A stretch of 64,000 bases of DNA, taken from positions 9,965,501-10,029,500 of the forward strand of contig OZ022256.1 of NCBI GenBank assembly GCA_963978905.1, read 5' to 3'. Made by a program: the position numbers and the translations under genes. The notes under the pieces are model-generated. The model saw only the letters and a program-made list of their open reading frames with translations, had not been told where the DNA came from and ran no database searches. The DNA comes from Trichostrongylus colubriformis (lineage: Eukaryota > Nematoda > Chromadorea > Rhabditida > Trichostrongylidae). Below, one piece after another: positions 31,756 through 42,962 of the stretch. The first letter of the stretch is position 1, and each line of letters opens with the position of its first letter.

Positions 31756-33171
31756 TCCTCGGGCTCTTGTCACTATGATCCTACCGTGGAATGGTTCGGT
31801 CAGGCACTATAAATAGGACACGTAGTATGGTGACGGCGTTGTCGACGATGGGTACCTCAAGTAAAGCTGTCGACACCGGTGTTGGCGCCTGTGCTGTAAA
31901 GTATGTTAATGGTCGAACAGATACATGAACACTTTGTTGGCCTATATCAGAACTTATATGTTCCCGGAGAACTTAAACTTTTCGGCTGGGAATGATCCGA
32001 TGGAGAGCATATCTTTCATTGTCGCAATCACATTTCAAATGGTACATCAGCAACAGATCACCTGGAAGCAAGGAGTCCTAAAGTTCTCTGCGAATGGTAG
32101 GTCAATGAGTTTCTCTTTGCTCGTGATTTGTTTTGTGCTTAACCGTTTCGGGTGATGATTCCACCTCGCTACTGTAGGGTGAAGTCGAAGGAGAGGAGAA
32201 GCACGGTTCAAGTGGGGATTTATCCAGAGCTAATGCTCGAAATGCATTTCAAACTTATGTTGACCCCCAAAAAATCGAAAGGGGATCAATTGCCGCCTAT
32301 TGTTTGATACACAACACCGACAAAATTCTTGAATTAGGGCTTGTTATTGTGGAATGATCTCGTGGCTCGTCATCATCTGCTTTATTTTTTGTTACATCCT
32401 ATATAGAAAATATGGCCCTCTTCTTTACTTTGCTTGTAGCACAACCGTCTATGTAAATGTAGTCGGTGCCACGCTGATCACCAAGAGTGAAGAGGTCCTT
32501 AAACACGGATAATTAAACAAGCGGAATACGGTGCATCAATTAATCATATAAATGATATAAATATTGAAAGTAGCGCCGAACTGAAAACTAGTGACGATCG
32601 AGGAGTCATGGCTCTTATATACCGAGCTGCAGCTGGCACCGTTTTCGACGGTCAGAAGAAAGTGTCCATTTTGCCCTTCTAGCATCTGACCTCTCCGCGT
32701 ACACACTTGACTCTATCATCTCACGACGAAGACATTACTATACGAAAAAGAATATCCAGGTGTTCGCTTAGTATATTGCAAATACTCTTTCCTTTTCTTA
32801 TGAAAAATCTCTGATCGCGGATAACCGCGATAAAAAGTTATGGAACTTGATGGGTAACAATTAACAATCAACATTATTTGATAGATAACGATTATCTATC
32901 AAATACACATTATTTGGATAATTTCTCCCTCTGAAAAAGGTCGACCAAGGAAAAGAAGAGTCCACACAGGTGAAACAAGAAAACAAAGAATCTTGGTGAG
33001 TCCACACAAAACCTGATATCTATAAAATCCAAATCAGTAAGTTTCAAATGAACTCAAAAAATTTTAAAAAAATTTAAACAATTTGGTTTCAATAATAATA
33101 ATGGGATTAGATTTTGGTGTATTCAAGCCGCGTTGGTGGTTACATGTTTCAGTGCGTGTGGCTACTTAAAG
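31756..33171. other. No recognised gene; perfect short hairpin at 32876-32904
   Basis: ATTTGATAGATAA and TTATCTATCAAAT surround a 3-base loop. The frame at 31925-32155 has no known motif. The remainder is AT-rich. Confidence 0.4.
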
Positions 33172-33653
33172 GCACACCCGGTAAATTGTGAGAGTTAATG
33201 CGCGTATTACTGGACGTAAAGGCCCTGCTTTACCCACCAGTGAAGAAAATGTACCAAATCTCCTCACAACCACCAAAAATAGAACACCCTCTATTTAGTC
33301 TTCGTACGAGTATTGGAGATTGTAGAAGAGCTTTTGCTCGATGATATCGCGCAAAATGCTACGATATCACCTGTTCTTCACTGTTGAAGCTGCCTTCACT
33401 ATTGAAATCGTTGCCTTATCTTGTCTTATCGCAAGTTTCCTTCTCCGCGTAAGAGCCACGTTGGAAATTTGTTCGCCTAAGGCCAGGTGTGATTCGGCTC
33501 GACGGGCTCAACTCGGCTCGGGTAGAGTGCGCCTATCGCCGCGAGGATGCACAATCAAGCCGCAACAAGCTTGCAGTCTGAGCACCTATCTAAGGACCTA
33601 GTTGCCCCAAGAAAGTAGGCCACTAATGTGATTATCGCGTGGTGTGCCTTTAA
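33172..33653. mobile_element. Possible short inverted-repeat element
   Basis: TTAAAGGCACACC at about 33174 and its inverse GGTGTGCCTTTAA at about 33639 bound about 480 bp. Only 13 bases match and no clear target duplication is seen. The 86-codon frame inside (33341-33601) has one hydrophobic stretch but no known domain. Confidence 0.35.
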
Positions 33654-35000
33654 TGTGGTGTGGATGTGCCAAGGTTTTTCTCCCTTCCCTTACTGATGAG
33701 CACAGAGGGAAAATATTCTTTTCTGTTTGGTTTCCGTCTAAGGGCCCGCGCGAAATGGAAACCAAACTAACTCTTTGTTAAAATAAGTAAATAATTGTTA
33801 AATGGTTATAACAAGTAATTATCCCTTTGAACAATTTTTAAACTCGAAACAAACGTAATTGAAAGTGAATGTTTAAATATAAACCTTCATTGTTTTGAAA
33901 AAACCTTCGCAACTACCTCATTTGGTAGCAGGTTTATCTCAGAGGATCTACACACCGCATCGTACCACATCACAGTAAGGTAAGATATGCATCATTTTCT
34001 AAGTATGATGTGATTTGCTGCCTATCCAATTTGTGGAATTCATGAATTTGTCGTCAAATTAGTTACATCCGGGTCGATTCGCAATTTGTATTTCAATTAT
34101 TATCATTTGATCCATTTCATAAGGAGTCATGGCTCTTCGACGGTTCGCGACAGATTAACCCACCTAATGTACCATTTATCCTTTTGCCAGCTCAGACTAG
34201 ACTGGAGCCAATCACTTGATGGATGGAGGGAGTGTTTGATAATCCTGCAAGCATCATTATTTATATCAGACTTGTAGAGTCATACTATTTGGCCTGAAAA
34301 TGTCACCAAAGGATCACGAAATCCTGCTGTCACACCCTGTTAATTAAGTTCCAAGGCCTTTTAAGAGATTTTGCGGAAGCATTGCATTGGGGGCTCCTTC
34401 AACAAATATTTCACCTGCTCGAGTAGATCTGAATCTACGCTTCTGTTATCCAGAAGAAAACGTGGGACTAATTAACATACCCTGGTGGAGTCAAGGCTTA
34501 GGCGGCTGGTCGCGATAAAATGCTACAGTGTAGTACACGCTCCTCTCGCTGTGTGCAGCCGTCGATCTTATATCTGTGGAATATTAGAGGACCGTACAAA
34601 CAACAATCTTCCACTAAGGCAAAACCTGTGAAAAACGCCCGCTAATGCGTAATAAGCCTAAGCTTCAGTCTTTTGAGATGCTTCAATCTTCTGTATAATC
34701 CGTGGAAATCATTTCTTGTTCATAGCTTGAAACAGCTTAAAACATGATTTCTTATCGGCTCAGCAAATCACTTAGTGAAATGATTTGAGTTGTTTCAACA
34801 GCGCTTTATAAAACTATTTGGATGACTTTATGAACTACTTTTTCAGAGATGAGAATTGTCGTTGTTAATCTGATGTCTTTCATGACTGTCATTGCTAATA
34901 AGGTTGGATCACTGTTCAATTTTCTTTGCATTTTGCATATTTTCTTTTGACAGCACCTCACTGATAATATTAACAGCACCTCCTCTGCTAGTAATGTTCA
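33654..35000. other. AT-rich, no recognised gene
   Basis: 33780-33900 is especially AT-rich. No repeat or gene recognised. Confidence 0.4.
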
Positions 35001-35006
35001 CCCGCC

Positions 35007-35086
35007 TACGCTTACCTTTTTCACGGATATAGACCAGTTTCCTGCTTACGCTTACCTTTTTCACGGATATAGACCAGCTTATTCTT
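35007..35086 (+). repeat. Two-unit 40-bp tandem duplication
   Basis: TACGCTTACCTTTTTCACGG and the following ATATAGACCAG occur at 35007 and again at 35047, with near identity, which implies a recent duplication. Confidence 0.9.
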
Positions 35087-35187
35087 GGCGGTAAGCACTT
35101 CATATGTTTCACGCTATACTTCTTTCTTCCTCTCCGTTTAGAATATGGAAGTTGCCGAGACAAATATGGGTGAGGACGCTGTTCCCT

Positions 35188-35335
35188 TTAAGGCCGCTTT
35201 CATACTCTGCGGTCTGGCGGCAGGGCATGGTTGCGTCGTCTGTGCACCTCCGTCCGTTCCACACTGACTCGCTGTCCTTGAACGCGGCCACGCCCTGCCA
35301 CCGGCACCACATCGCAAAGTATGAAGGCGACTTTG
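35188..35335. repeat. GC-rich foldback FB-9, copy 1
   Basis: The ends AAGGCCGCTTTCATACTCTG and CGCAAAGTATGAAGGCGA are inverses, with GGCGGCAGGGCATGG answered by CCACGCCCTGCCACC. Copies at 52987-53139 and 59323-59487. Confidence 0.75.
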
Positions 35336-35559
35336 CACTGTTGTCAATGCTTCATGCTTGGTGAAAGACTATATCATTGGAGGCGGGTTTAGTTTTAGAC
35401 TGTCCATCTGTGGGATGTACACAGATCTCCGCACTATAAAGTATTGCAAGGTGACTATCGGAACTTATTCCCATATGCTGTAGCTGCATACGTGACCAGA
35501 TTAAAATCTTGTGTACTTATTTGCAAGTTCGAATTTCATGGCTTCAGTTTTGATTTGAA

Positions 35560-35944
35560 GCTGGTAAATTTAGTTGTACACAAACCCACGGCATTCTCGC
35601 CGGGTCTCTGACTCATCCTGGTTTCAGGGCGTGGCGTGCCGACGGAGCGAGAAGCTCGAGAGACGACCGAGAACCGAGCGTGGAGACCGGCCGTTCCCGC
35701 TGTCCTACACTCATCCACCTTGAGGGCTAGACCCTGTAAAGGCTCCGACAGTTGTAGTCAAGTCAACGCCTTCGAGTGATATTCATTTGTGTCTGGCTGT
35801 ACTACTGTTGTCGCGCCGTGTATCTGTACGGTCGTCTGAATCCGTGCCTCATTTGATTGTGCTGGTATTCTAATAAACTCTACTCATACTGGACTCAGAG
35901 ACAGGTGAAGGGGTAGAGCACCTTCCACCGAGCACGCAGCTTTC
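35560..35944 (+). other. Candidate 5' LTR (3' part) of Ty3/Gypsy relic
   Basis: A polyadenylation signal (AATAAA, 35872-35877) lies about 70 bases before a primer-binding-like site and a gag relic, as expected for an R-U5 region. The LTR start could not be placed, and no matching 3' LTR was found downstream of the pol relic, so the boundary on the left is arbitrary. Confidence 0.35.
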
Positions 35945-35962
35945 TGGTAGCAGCGAGTGGTT
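35945..35962 (+). other. Primer-binding-like site, initiator Met tRNA
   Basis: TGGTAGCAGCGAGTGG differs in only a few positions from the complement of the 3' end of eukaryotic initiator tRNA-Met, a common primer for Ty3/Gypsy reverse transcription. Its place between a polyadenylation signal and gag supports the call. Confidence 0.45.
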
Positions 35963-36386
35963 CGCCCCTCACCGCCATAGGAAGACAGGTAGGTCTTACT
36001 CCTGAGTGACTTATAATTGGACGATTATGACAAGGCGCCATTCGTTTTCGTCCCCACTTGTTATCGCTCATGGGAAAGTCATCTCCCAATGGTCGCCTCG
36101 AACCAAAAACGGTAAGATTCCGTTTTCGTTGATTCAGCATGTTTTTTGATTCCTTATTTGCGTTCAAATTTCACAGTTTCGAAACGCCTTTTTTCGCCGA
36201 TAGACTCATGGCGGCGATATTCTCCAAGAGTCACGCGTACTCGTACGAAGTTTTCTTTTGAGGGATTACTGTAGCTACTCTTAGTGGCTGGCTCCGCCCT
36301 CTTTGACAGTTAGCTGCATAAGGTCGTCGCTCTTGCTAAAAGACATCTGCCTGCTGCACTCAGCCTCCTGTATTCAATTCTAGGGT

Positions 36387-37240
36387 ATGGGTCCTAACAC
36401 AACCCGTTCACATATTCAGTCTGTGGATTCCGGGGCTGTTGCCCTGACATGTTCGGTAGCTACGGAGCCGGCGATAATCTGGCTTATATTCTATCACATA
36501 CGGAGGACAACGCGACCGTCCACGGCAAGGAGGCGAAGGATCTATGTGACGCCAATCTGCTATCGAAGAGGTTCGCAGCGACAGCTAGGCAGAAACCCGC
36601 TCACACGGAGGATCAACCAAGGTAATTCTAGCTTATTATCCGGATTTAACCAATCCTTCACAGCTGTCGATGAACGCATTGATGCAATTCCATTTATTGC
36701 TACTTTCGGTCCGGATGGGTCGTTGCCTCGGGCTGAAACGTTTCCAGACTCAGATGAAGAATCAATGCAATTTTCCTTGCGGCTTCGTCGCTCTACCACC
36801 TGGACCGACTCCCAGAGAGCCCATTTTCTTATATGTCATTTGAATGGTGTGGCCAGAGAAAAGGTTGAGAAACATACCGAAGAAGATACGAAGCATACCG
36901 AAGAAGTGAATTATCCACCGTAGTTACTCATTTAGAGAAATCGTACGAGGGACCGCAGCACCGCTGCCTGACCCTACAACAACATTCCACGTGCCAGCAA
37001 TCAGCAAGTGAAACGTTGTTCACTTTTGCTATTCGTTTGTTATTGCTAATGTTCTAGAGGCATTTGTAGTGTGTCTCCGTCCAGATATCCCTTACTACGT
37101 CAAGTTGGATAACCCGTCAGCATCAGAGCAAGCCGTGTCAAAGGCCCAAGTTGTTGAGCAACTTTTTGCCAAAGCTATGACGAAGCGTCTTATTCGATCG
37201 TCTTCTTCCCCGCCCCCCTCCCCAAACCGTCGAAATTAAA
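36387..37240 (+). pseudogene. Ty3/Gypsy gag relic
   Basis: Gag forms the particle that packages element RNA. The clearest part is in the 178-codon frame that starts at the ATG at 36387. Near its end it has a SDEESMQFSLRLRR segment and then SQRAHFLICHLNGVAREKVE, like the capsid region of Gypsy Gag proteins in which a helix rich in hydrophobics is followed by L.G.A.E. After a frame change come VVTHLEKSYEGPQ and SASETLFTFAIR, again typical of this region. Stops and frameshifts break the frame beyond about 37030. I see no zinc knuckle. Function is assigned by order (primer site, gag, pol) and by this capsid-like stretch, not by a full alignment. Confidence 0.55.
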
Positions 37241-39430
37241 ACCGCAACCCCAACAGCGCAGCGTTTCAGGCGGTCTTCATTTCTTAGAGCTCACTCCCCG
37301 TTTAGTCGTGATTAACCTTCAGAGACTCCCGGGTGACGATTCCGCCAACTCCAACTGATCATAATCGATACCTACCTGCTTCAATCGTGAGGAAAAGGGC
37401 ACCTCTCCAGTTTTGCTCGTCACCCCGCAATCTGCTGCAATCTGAAGGCGCGTCTAGTTTTCGCGATCAACCTCATTATCGTTATATTCGTTATATTAGT
37501 CTTCTAATCATTGCTCGGATTCTGTGTCTCATTCTGATAGAACTTTCGGATGCTCGCAACCAAAAAATGTCCTTTCTATCTCACTGCGCGAACCAGGCAG
37601 CTCTTCAGCAATTTGACGAGTAATCGCCCTAGCAAAGCGTAATGGAGTGCTGGCCAACTCCACTTTTGGTCAATTTAATTCATCTAATTCCTCTTCATCG
37701 CCTTATGTCAAGGCATTACTGCCAACTTCAAGATTGTTTGTTGCAGGGCAAGCGAAGCGATCTTGGCTTCAGCATGGCTTTGTCCTCATGAGCCGGCTAA
37801 TGTGCTTGCCTGAATTCCGGTATCATACAATTGTTCTCGTATTATTCCTCGCATTGGTGTTATCCCTCATAGACTTTCTATACACGTCTACCGTCCTAAT
37901 GTCGAGCGGTACGACACAATTGCTTTTTTGTGCGAAATTGTTCCACAAGTTGTTGCATTTTCTACCAACTTTTTCGGCTTACTGTATGAAAGTCGCACTG
38001 AATTCCCTCATGCTGTCTCACTGAAAGCATGAAAGCTTATGTCCAACATCACAAATGGAGTTTGGTGATTTAATGCCATCTAATAATTTCTGGTCTACGC
38101 CTGACATACTTTATTCATTGACCCTTCGGCTGGTGCACCGATCAATCCATTCCGTTCCAATCTGTGTTCTTATTCGAACTGTAGTTCATTCCGTCACGAG
38201 TCGCCTTCCTCAGATTATACGGTAGGTAATCTCACCCAGTGTACTTGCAATTCCGGCAACTGTATTTGTAAGGTTGGTCGTTCCAACTCTCAAACCCCAT
38301 TCAGGAAGAGGCCTGCTGCTTCACACCACTTATGAAAATAGGCACGTGAGATGGGTGAACTTTGGATCAGCGATTCTAATGAACTCGCCCTGTCCTGGCG
38401 CAATTCTAGCGACCGTATCCTCGATTGCAGCTCGCATTCAATTATCACGAACCAAAGTTATGCACTTGCGCCAATTACTCGAGTACCACGGGCGACAAGA
38501 TAGGCGCTGGTCTCGTTACTTCTAGCCAGCTGGCGGCCCAACTTTTAGCGGTGGAGAGAGCGATACTGTCCTCTGTCTCTACATTGTTCCATCACTCCCT
38601 ATCCGCGTTATTCGATAGAACAAACTTTCTAGCATTCTCCCTTCACACTCCGTTGGCCACCAATCCAACACTAACATTTTGATATTTTTGATTTTTAATA
38701 ACTGCTGTTTATCGCTGCAGCTCGCGATGCGAAACTTACTACAAGGATGCTGAGTTATGGGGGTTCGAGTCTCGTCCGACACCGAAGCTTTAGCACATAA
38801 CTCAGCATCCTTGTACCAACACTAACACTTAGACACCTTTTAGCGCGCAATATTCATCAGCCGTCCCATTCCTAGGTAACGACCTGGTATAAACACATCG
38901 CTGTCTAGCCATTCCACCTTGTCATTTCCAGCTTTTGCCGTTCAAGGGCACAAGCTCCTCGAAGCCCCTGGTTAGGACTTTTCTAGACCCCACTACCCTA
39001 GTGGCCTCTTCAGACGCGCCTCTTGCTCATTGCCCCACAGTAACCTAATTTCACATTTTGCATGGAGATGGTTGCCTCAAACTTGATTCGGTCGCAGGCA
39101 AAGCTCAATCAGTATCTTCTAACAATATCCAAAGTATCGGTCTTCCCTCTTCTTTGAACGCCTGTTTTCTTGCCCTTCCACTTGTTATGTTTCACCGAAA
39201 CTACTACTCCCGCCGCCAACGGGGACCTTTGTTCGTTACCTAATCGAGGGACCATACCGACTCCCTCGTGCAGGTTACCAAAGTAATAAACTTCTAGCTA
39301 ATTCGCCTTTGTTACCCCCGCTGTAGTAAATTTCGTGAACTCATTATTACTCATGGCTAACCCCTCGTCTCAACCACAAACACTCTATCACAACCAGGTT
39401 ATATCTCTCCTCTCTCTGACAGAAGCCAGA
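37241..39430 (+). other. Unassigned middle of the Gypsy relic, with SINE insertion
   Basis: Between gag and reverse transcriptase there are several short frames (37333-37623, 37647-38024, 38274-38525, 38425-38682). None shows a clear protease active site. One frame near 38185-38270 has a cysteine-rich run (TQCTCNSGNCICK) that I cannot assign. SINE-B copy 3 is inserted at 38683-38820. Confidence 0.3.
38683..38820. repeat. SINE-B copy 3, collapsed to a palindrome
   Basis: GCTGCAGCTCGCGATGCGAA, then TACTACAAGGATGCTGAG, a short B-box part (GGGTTCGAGTCTCGT), then the inverse CTCAGCATCCTTGTA. The A-box half has been lost and the tail duplicated in inverted form. Confidence 0.65.
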
Positions 39431-40290
39431 ACTTCTATTTTTGCTACATCTATATCATGTTTCTCGAACAATTCCGTGTGCTGGTAGAGTTTCTTCAAGG
39501 GTTGAACGCCCTGATACTTCTTATAATATCCAGCTCCACGTCGATCTTTCACATGCTGAAGTCTCGGACGAGAATAGGCGACAGCTAGCTCAACTACTTT
39601 ATGGATCGCGACCGAATTTCAACCGAATCTTACGATTTCGGCTGGTATGCAGATTCTAAAACAGTCATCTAAATCACCTTGGAAAGTCCACCAAACCGTT
39701 TTCGTCCACCTCGCACCCCACTCAAATTTCACAAGGAGTTGAAGAAACATCAACAAACATCTCGGAGCGGGACGCATTTTCGAAAGCGACACCCCGTGGT
39801 TTCACAACACCGTGCTTTCCAAAAGGAACAACGGCTTCTTGTGAGTTTGTCTCGATTTTCGTCCCCATAATGACGTCACTATTCCCGACCACTACCTATT
39901 GCCCAGGAAGAGGAAATCCTCGCCAAAATATCTGGTCACAAACTTTATACAAATTAGATTCTGGTAGCATGCAGCTCTTCTCTCACCTGAAAGCAAAGAG
40001 AAATGTGGCTGGGCCACATATCGCGGTAGTTACCAGTTTGTTTACCTTCTTTTTGGCCTCAAGAACGCCGGTGCGTATTTTCCCAGGGCTGTGTCTCGCA
40101 TTCTAGCGGGTCTTGAAGCTAATTGTCTAGCTTATTTTGATGATGTAGTAATTTTGACAAGGACTATGCTAATCATATGCAGACTTCACGTGAAGTTTTC
40201 TACCAATTTCTTCTGTGTAATGTCAAGGCATCTGGTAAAAACTAACAGAAATTGCCCGTTCTCATATCTACTTTTTAGGGTATAAAATCT
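39431..40290 (+). pseudogene. Ty3/Gypsy reverse transcriptase relic
   Basis: Reverse transcriptase copies element RNA into DNA inside the particle. Reading across several frames gives, in family order: a leader with FHKELKKH; VCLDFRPHNDVTIPDHY; KLDSGSMQLF (first catalytic aspartate region); FGLKNAGAYFPRAVSRI; and the active site YFDD at 40133-40144, within NCLAYFDDVVIL. Single-base gaps shift the frame between nearly every block. The sequence also has stops (for example just before VCLDF). All motif positions are right for Ty3/Gypsy; a Pao/BEL or copia element would differ at the YFDD flank and the LDFR block. It is dead but only moderately diverged. Confidence 0.85.
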
Positions 40291-40910
40291 CTAGCAATTC
40301 CTACTCACCAGCAGAACGAAATATTCAGGCTATCAAAAACTTTCCGATACTCACATCTACTGAGGCCCTCAAAGGATTCATAGGTATGACCACTTTTTTT
40401 CGCAAATTAACCACCAATTTTGCCTTAATTGCGTCGCTCCTTTACCAAGATCTCTTAGGGCCAGGGACAGGAGGAAGCCGTCCAGCGCCTTAGACATTTG
40501 TTGGCTTCTAAGTCATGCTTAGCTTTTTCCCGGGATAAGGAGTTCTTTCATCATACCGACAGCAATCAAATGGTGCTGGGCGCCGCGCTTTTTCAATATA
40601 GTTTAGAACCGGGAAGCAGCTCGTCACGGACGGTTACTTCAGCAAAACCTTTTCGGATTCTCAGCAAAAATGGAGCCCGACTCATATAGAGTTGTTTGCC
40701 ATTATTAGCGAGCTACGCTTCTTCCGCGCCACGATTTACGGTCACCATACTACGATATTCTCTGATCATTGCCCGCTTACTTTTCTACTCAAACAATAAG
40801 ACGCACGATCCCCTGACAAGATGGGTTGTCGAGCTACAGAGCTACGACGTTACCATCGAATACCTGAAAGGCTCTTCTAATGTGGTAACTGACGCTCTTT
40901 CCTGAGCTCT
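40291..40910 (+). pseudogene. Ty3/Gypsy connection and RNase H relic
   Basis: The connection region reads IQAIKNFPI and STEALKGFIGMTTFFRKL, with a FALIASLLYQ end. RNase H, which removes the RNA strand after copying, follows. HTDSNQMVLGAALFQY holds the first acidic residue, HIELFAII the glutamate, FSDHCPLTFLL the next aspartate, and YLKGSSNVVTDALS the last, where most relatives have VADALSR. The acidic residues are all still present, but three frames are needed to read them. The frame at 40696-40905 ends in a stop directly after DALS. Integrase should follow but is not recognisable. Confidence 0.85.
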
Positions 40911-42087
40911 CAACCCTAGCGTTCTATTCCAAGACGACCACCCAAAGCTGAGGATCTCATTAATTTCATTGTCAGCATTAACAAGCTTTCCCCAGCTGGT
41001 TACTCCATCCGACCCACTCTGCTTTGTCTCGGCCCTTTTTTCGTCTGTTCGTCCATACGACGCTCTTCGAAAACAAAAACAAGACTAATCCTGTTCGGCG
41101 ATCATCTCTTTCATCCAGACTCAACGTTTCCCTCACCGACCGAAGGGCAAAAAGCCACCTGGCTGACCACTGCCGAGAAATTCGTCATTCGCGAATATGG
41201 CAGCTGGGAAGCCTGTAAATGTATATTCCGTGGATCAAGAACCTCTCATACCGGTTGTAAGCGAGGCTGCAATGCAATAGCTCACCTGACCCAAATGCGT
41301 CGGTTTTGAAACAATGCGGATGACGAGCTCCTGCGTAGGCACATGAGCAGCCACGTATATCCAAAATGTTGCTCATTATGATAACGGGTTTTGGGGAGAA
41401 GGCCTTTTGGCGGCTTTGTCTAGTGTAAACGACTGTCATTTCTGCAGCGTATCACCACCCTCCCGACGACCATATCAACAAATGGACGGCAAAACACAGT
41501 ACATAAAGGTAATCATTGCTTATGACAACGCCAGAACCCATGTGGCCCATATTATTCGATAGTACTTCGATATAAAAGTGTATCAGACTTGGATTCAGCC
41601 ACCGTTCTTCAAACTTCTGGCCGTGGGAGCTCAGCTGTCATAATCAGTCGAAGGCAGAGCTCAGCAGCAAGTCTTAACAGATGGTCGATCTCCGAGAAAG
41701 ACACCAATATCATTTCACAGGATCTTGTTAAAATACGGAAACTCTCAGTATCCAAATGCCTCCTAGGATTTGGGAGTGAGTCATTGTCTGTTGAGAGGTT
41801 TGCTCAACTTAGCTTTAAGGTATCAACATTCTGTCTTCCCTACACCTCATTTTATACGGAGAAACCTCGTGCACGTTTGAAGGGGATGACCTAATATCTG
41901 CAGGCTTTGCATAGCCACAAAAAAACTATAGTGATAATAAAAATGCAATCATACCATAGCTCTGGGCTGTTGAGCAGCTACATCGCGCACTGATATGACC
42001 AGAAGAACGTGGAAAATGGCCAAATATCCCAGCGTATGTCCATGCCTTAGCGAAATCGATTATCAACTCACGCATATGTTAGGAACA
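40911..42087 (+). other. Expected integrase region, not recognised
   Basis: No zinc-finger H2C2 or D,D35E motif could be read. One frame near 41510-41560 gives AYDNARTHVAHIIR, which looks like the DNAR-H motif of mariner transposases, but nothing around it supports that. A block at 41680-41800 recurs at 47040-47165 as a dispersed repeat. Confidence 0.3.
41675..41810 (+). repeat. Dispersed repeat G, copy 1
   Basis: GGTCGATCTCCGAGAAAG, ACCAATATCATTTCACAGG and CTCAGTATCCAAATGC match 47048-47165 in the same order. Confidence 0.5.
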
Positions 42088-42089
42088 GA

Positions 42090-42548
42090 ATGAAGAACGA
42101 TCAATGTTCCATTATAAGACAAATGAATTGTTCCAAGAGTAAGTCGTGTTCACGCGTATTTTTTAAAGAAGCCTCTTTCCACAAGTATCGAAGTTGTCAA
42201 CCTCTGACGCGATCTAATGGAATTCTCCTTGCCATTTCCTCGACTAAAATATCTACTGATCTAATAAATTGTGCAGATGGAGCGAATCAGAAGGTCGTTT
42301 CTGGAAAAGGTGATTGTCACTTCTTTCTTGGAGAAAGCTATGGCTATTTAGGGCTCAAACTAGCGAGCAATTCGTTCTCGTGCTTTTTCTGGACTGCGGC
42401 TGATTCTCACTGCAACATTTCGAAAGCACAGAACTTAAAGAATAGTTCGGATGTACTCTGGGAGACAAATATTATGTACTTTCCAAACAAAACGCGACCC
42501 TTGCAAAAATCACGCATCACAAAGTTATGGTCGTTTTATGAAAGGTAA
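42090..42548 (+). CDS. Unidentified 152-codon open frame
   Basis: One of the longest frames not explained by a repeat. It starts with ATG at 42090 and ends at TAA. The product is serine-rich, has a cysteine-rich N-terminus (residues 6-20) and a short hydrophobic/aromatic stretch around FSCFFW near residue 98. There is no signal peptide by eye and no family that I recognise. It could be a fragment of the Gypsy element 3' region, another unknown repeat or chance. No splice signals were identified with confidence. Confidence 0.15.
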   Translation: MKNDQCSIIRQMNCSKSKSCSRVFFKEASFHKYRSCQPLTRSNGILLAISSTKISTDLINCADGANQKVVSGKGDCHFFLGESYGYLGLKLASNSFSCFFWTAADSHCNISKAQNLKNSSDVLWETNIMYFPNKTRPLQKSRITKLWSFYER

Positions 42549-42962
42549 GACCTGCAGTTTTGCAGTAATTCTCCGTTGCGCGCGTACCCTTGTCAAAGCG
42601 CAGTCCTACAGTAGTAGCGAAGCTGTCGCCTCTCAGTTATAATATGCAAGGTTCTTCTTCTTCTACCCTTTTCTCTCCCAAATTGAGGCGTTCCTACGGG
42701 ACCTGTCCACAGAGGGTGGTACATCGACAAGGCCATTCCCTCGACATGATGCTGCATCACGTTTAAGAACTAGGTGAGTTTCAGCATGGAGATTTTCTGT
42801 AGAAAGACGATTAAAACCTCTGTGGCGGTCAAAATTTACAACCACCCCACGCTCTATTCTCAAGACTCGAGTTTTCCTAATAAATTTGCGGAGCCTGGTT
42901 ATCGCATTCGCTTTTCTGCGTGAGGAATAAGCCGCTGAAACTGATCTACGACGAAGCAAATA
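42549..42962. other. No recognised gene
   Basis: The 98-codon minus frame at 42663-42959 is arginine-rich and has no motif that I know. Confidence 0.3.

Noticed and set aside
32876..32904. Perfect hairpin as a terminator or regulatory site
   Set aside because: No gene nearby, and intrinsic terminators are not expected in a nuclear eukaryotic genome. Such a hairpin in AT-rich DNA is not rare.
38185..38290. Cysteine-rich run as a zinc knuckle or envelope domain of the Gypsy relic
   Set aside because: The spacing does not fit CCHC, and its location between gag and pol does not suit an envelope gene. Left unassigned.
41510..41560. Mariner catalytic motif (DNAR-H)
   Set aside because: A single short match with no supporting HTH, PPYSPD block or terminal repeats.
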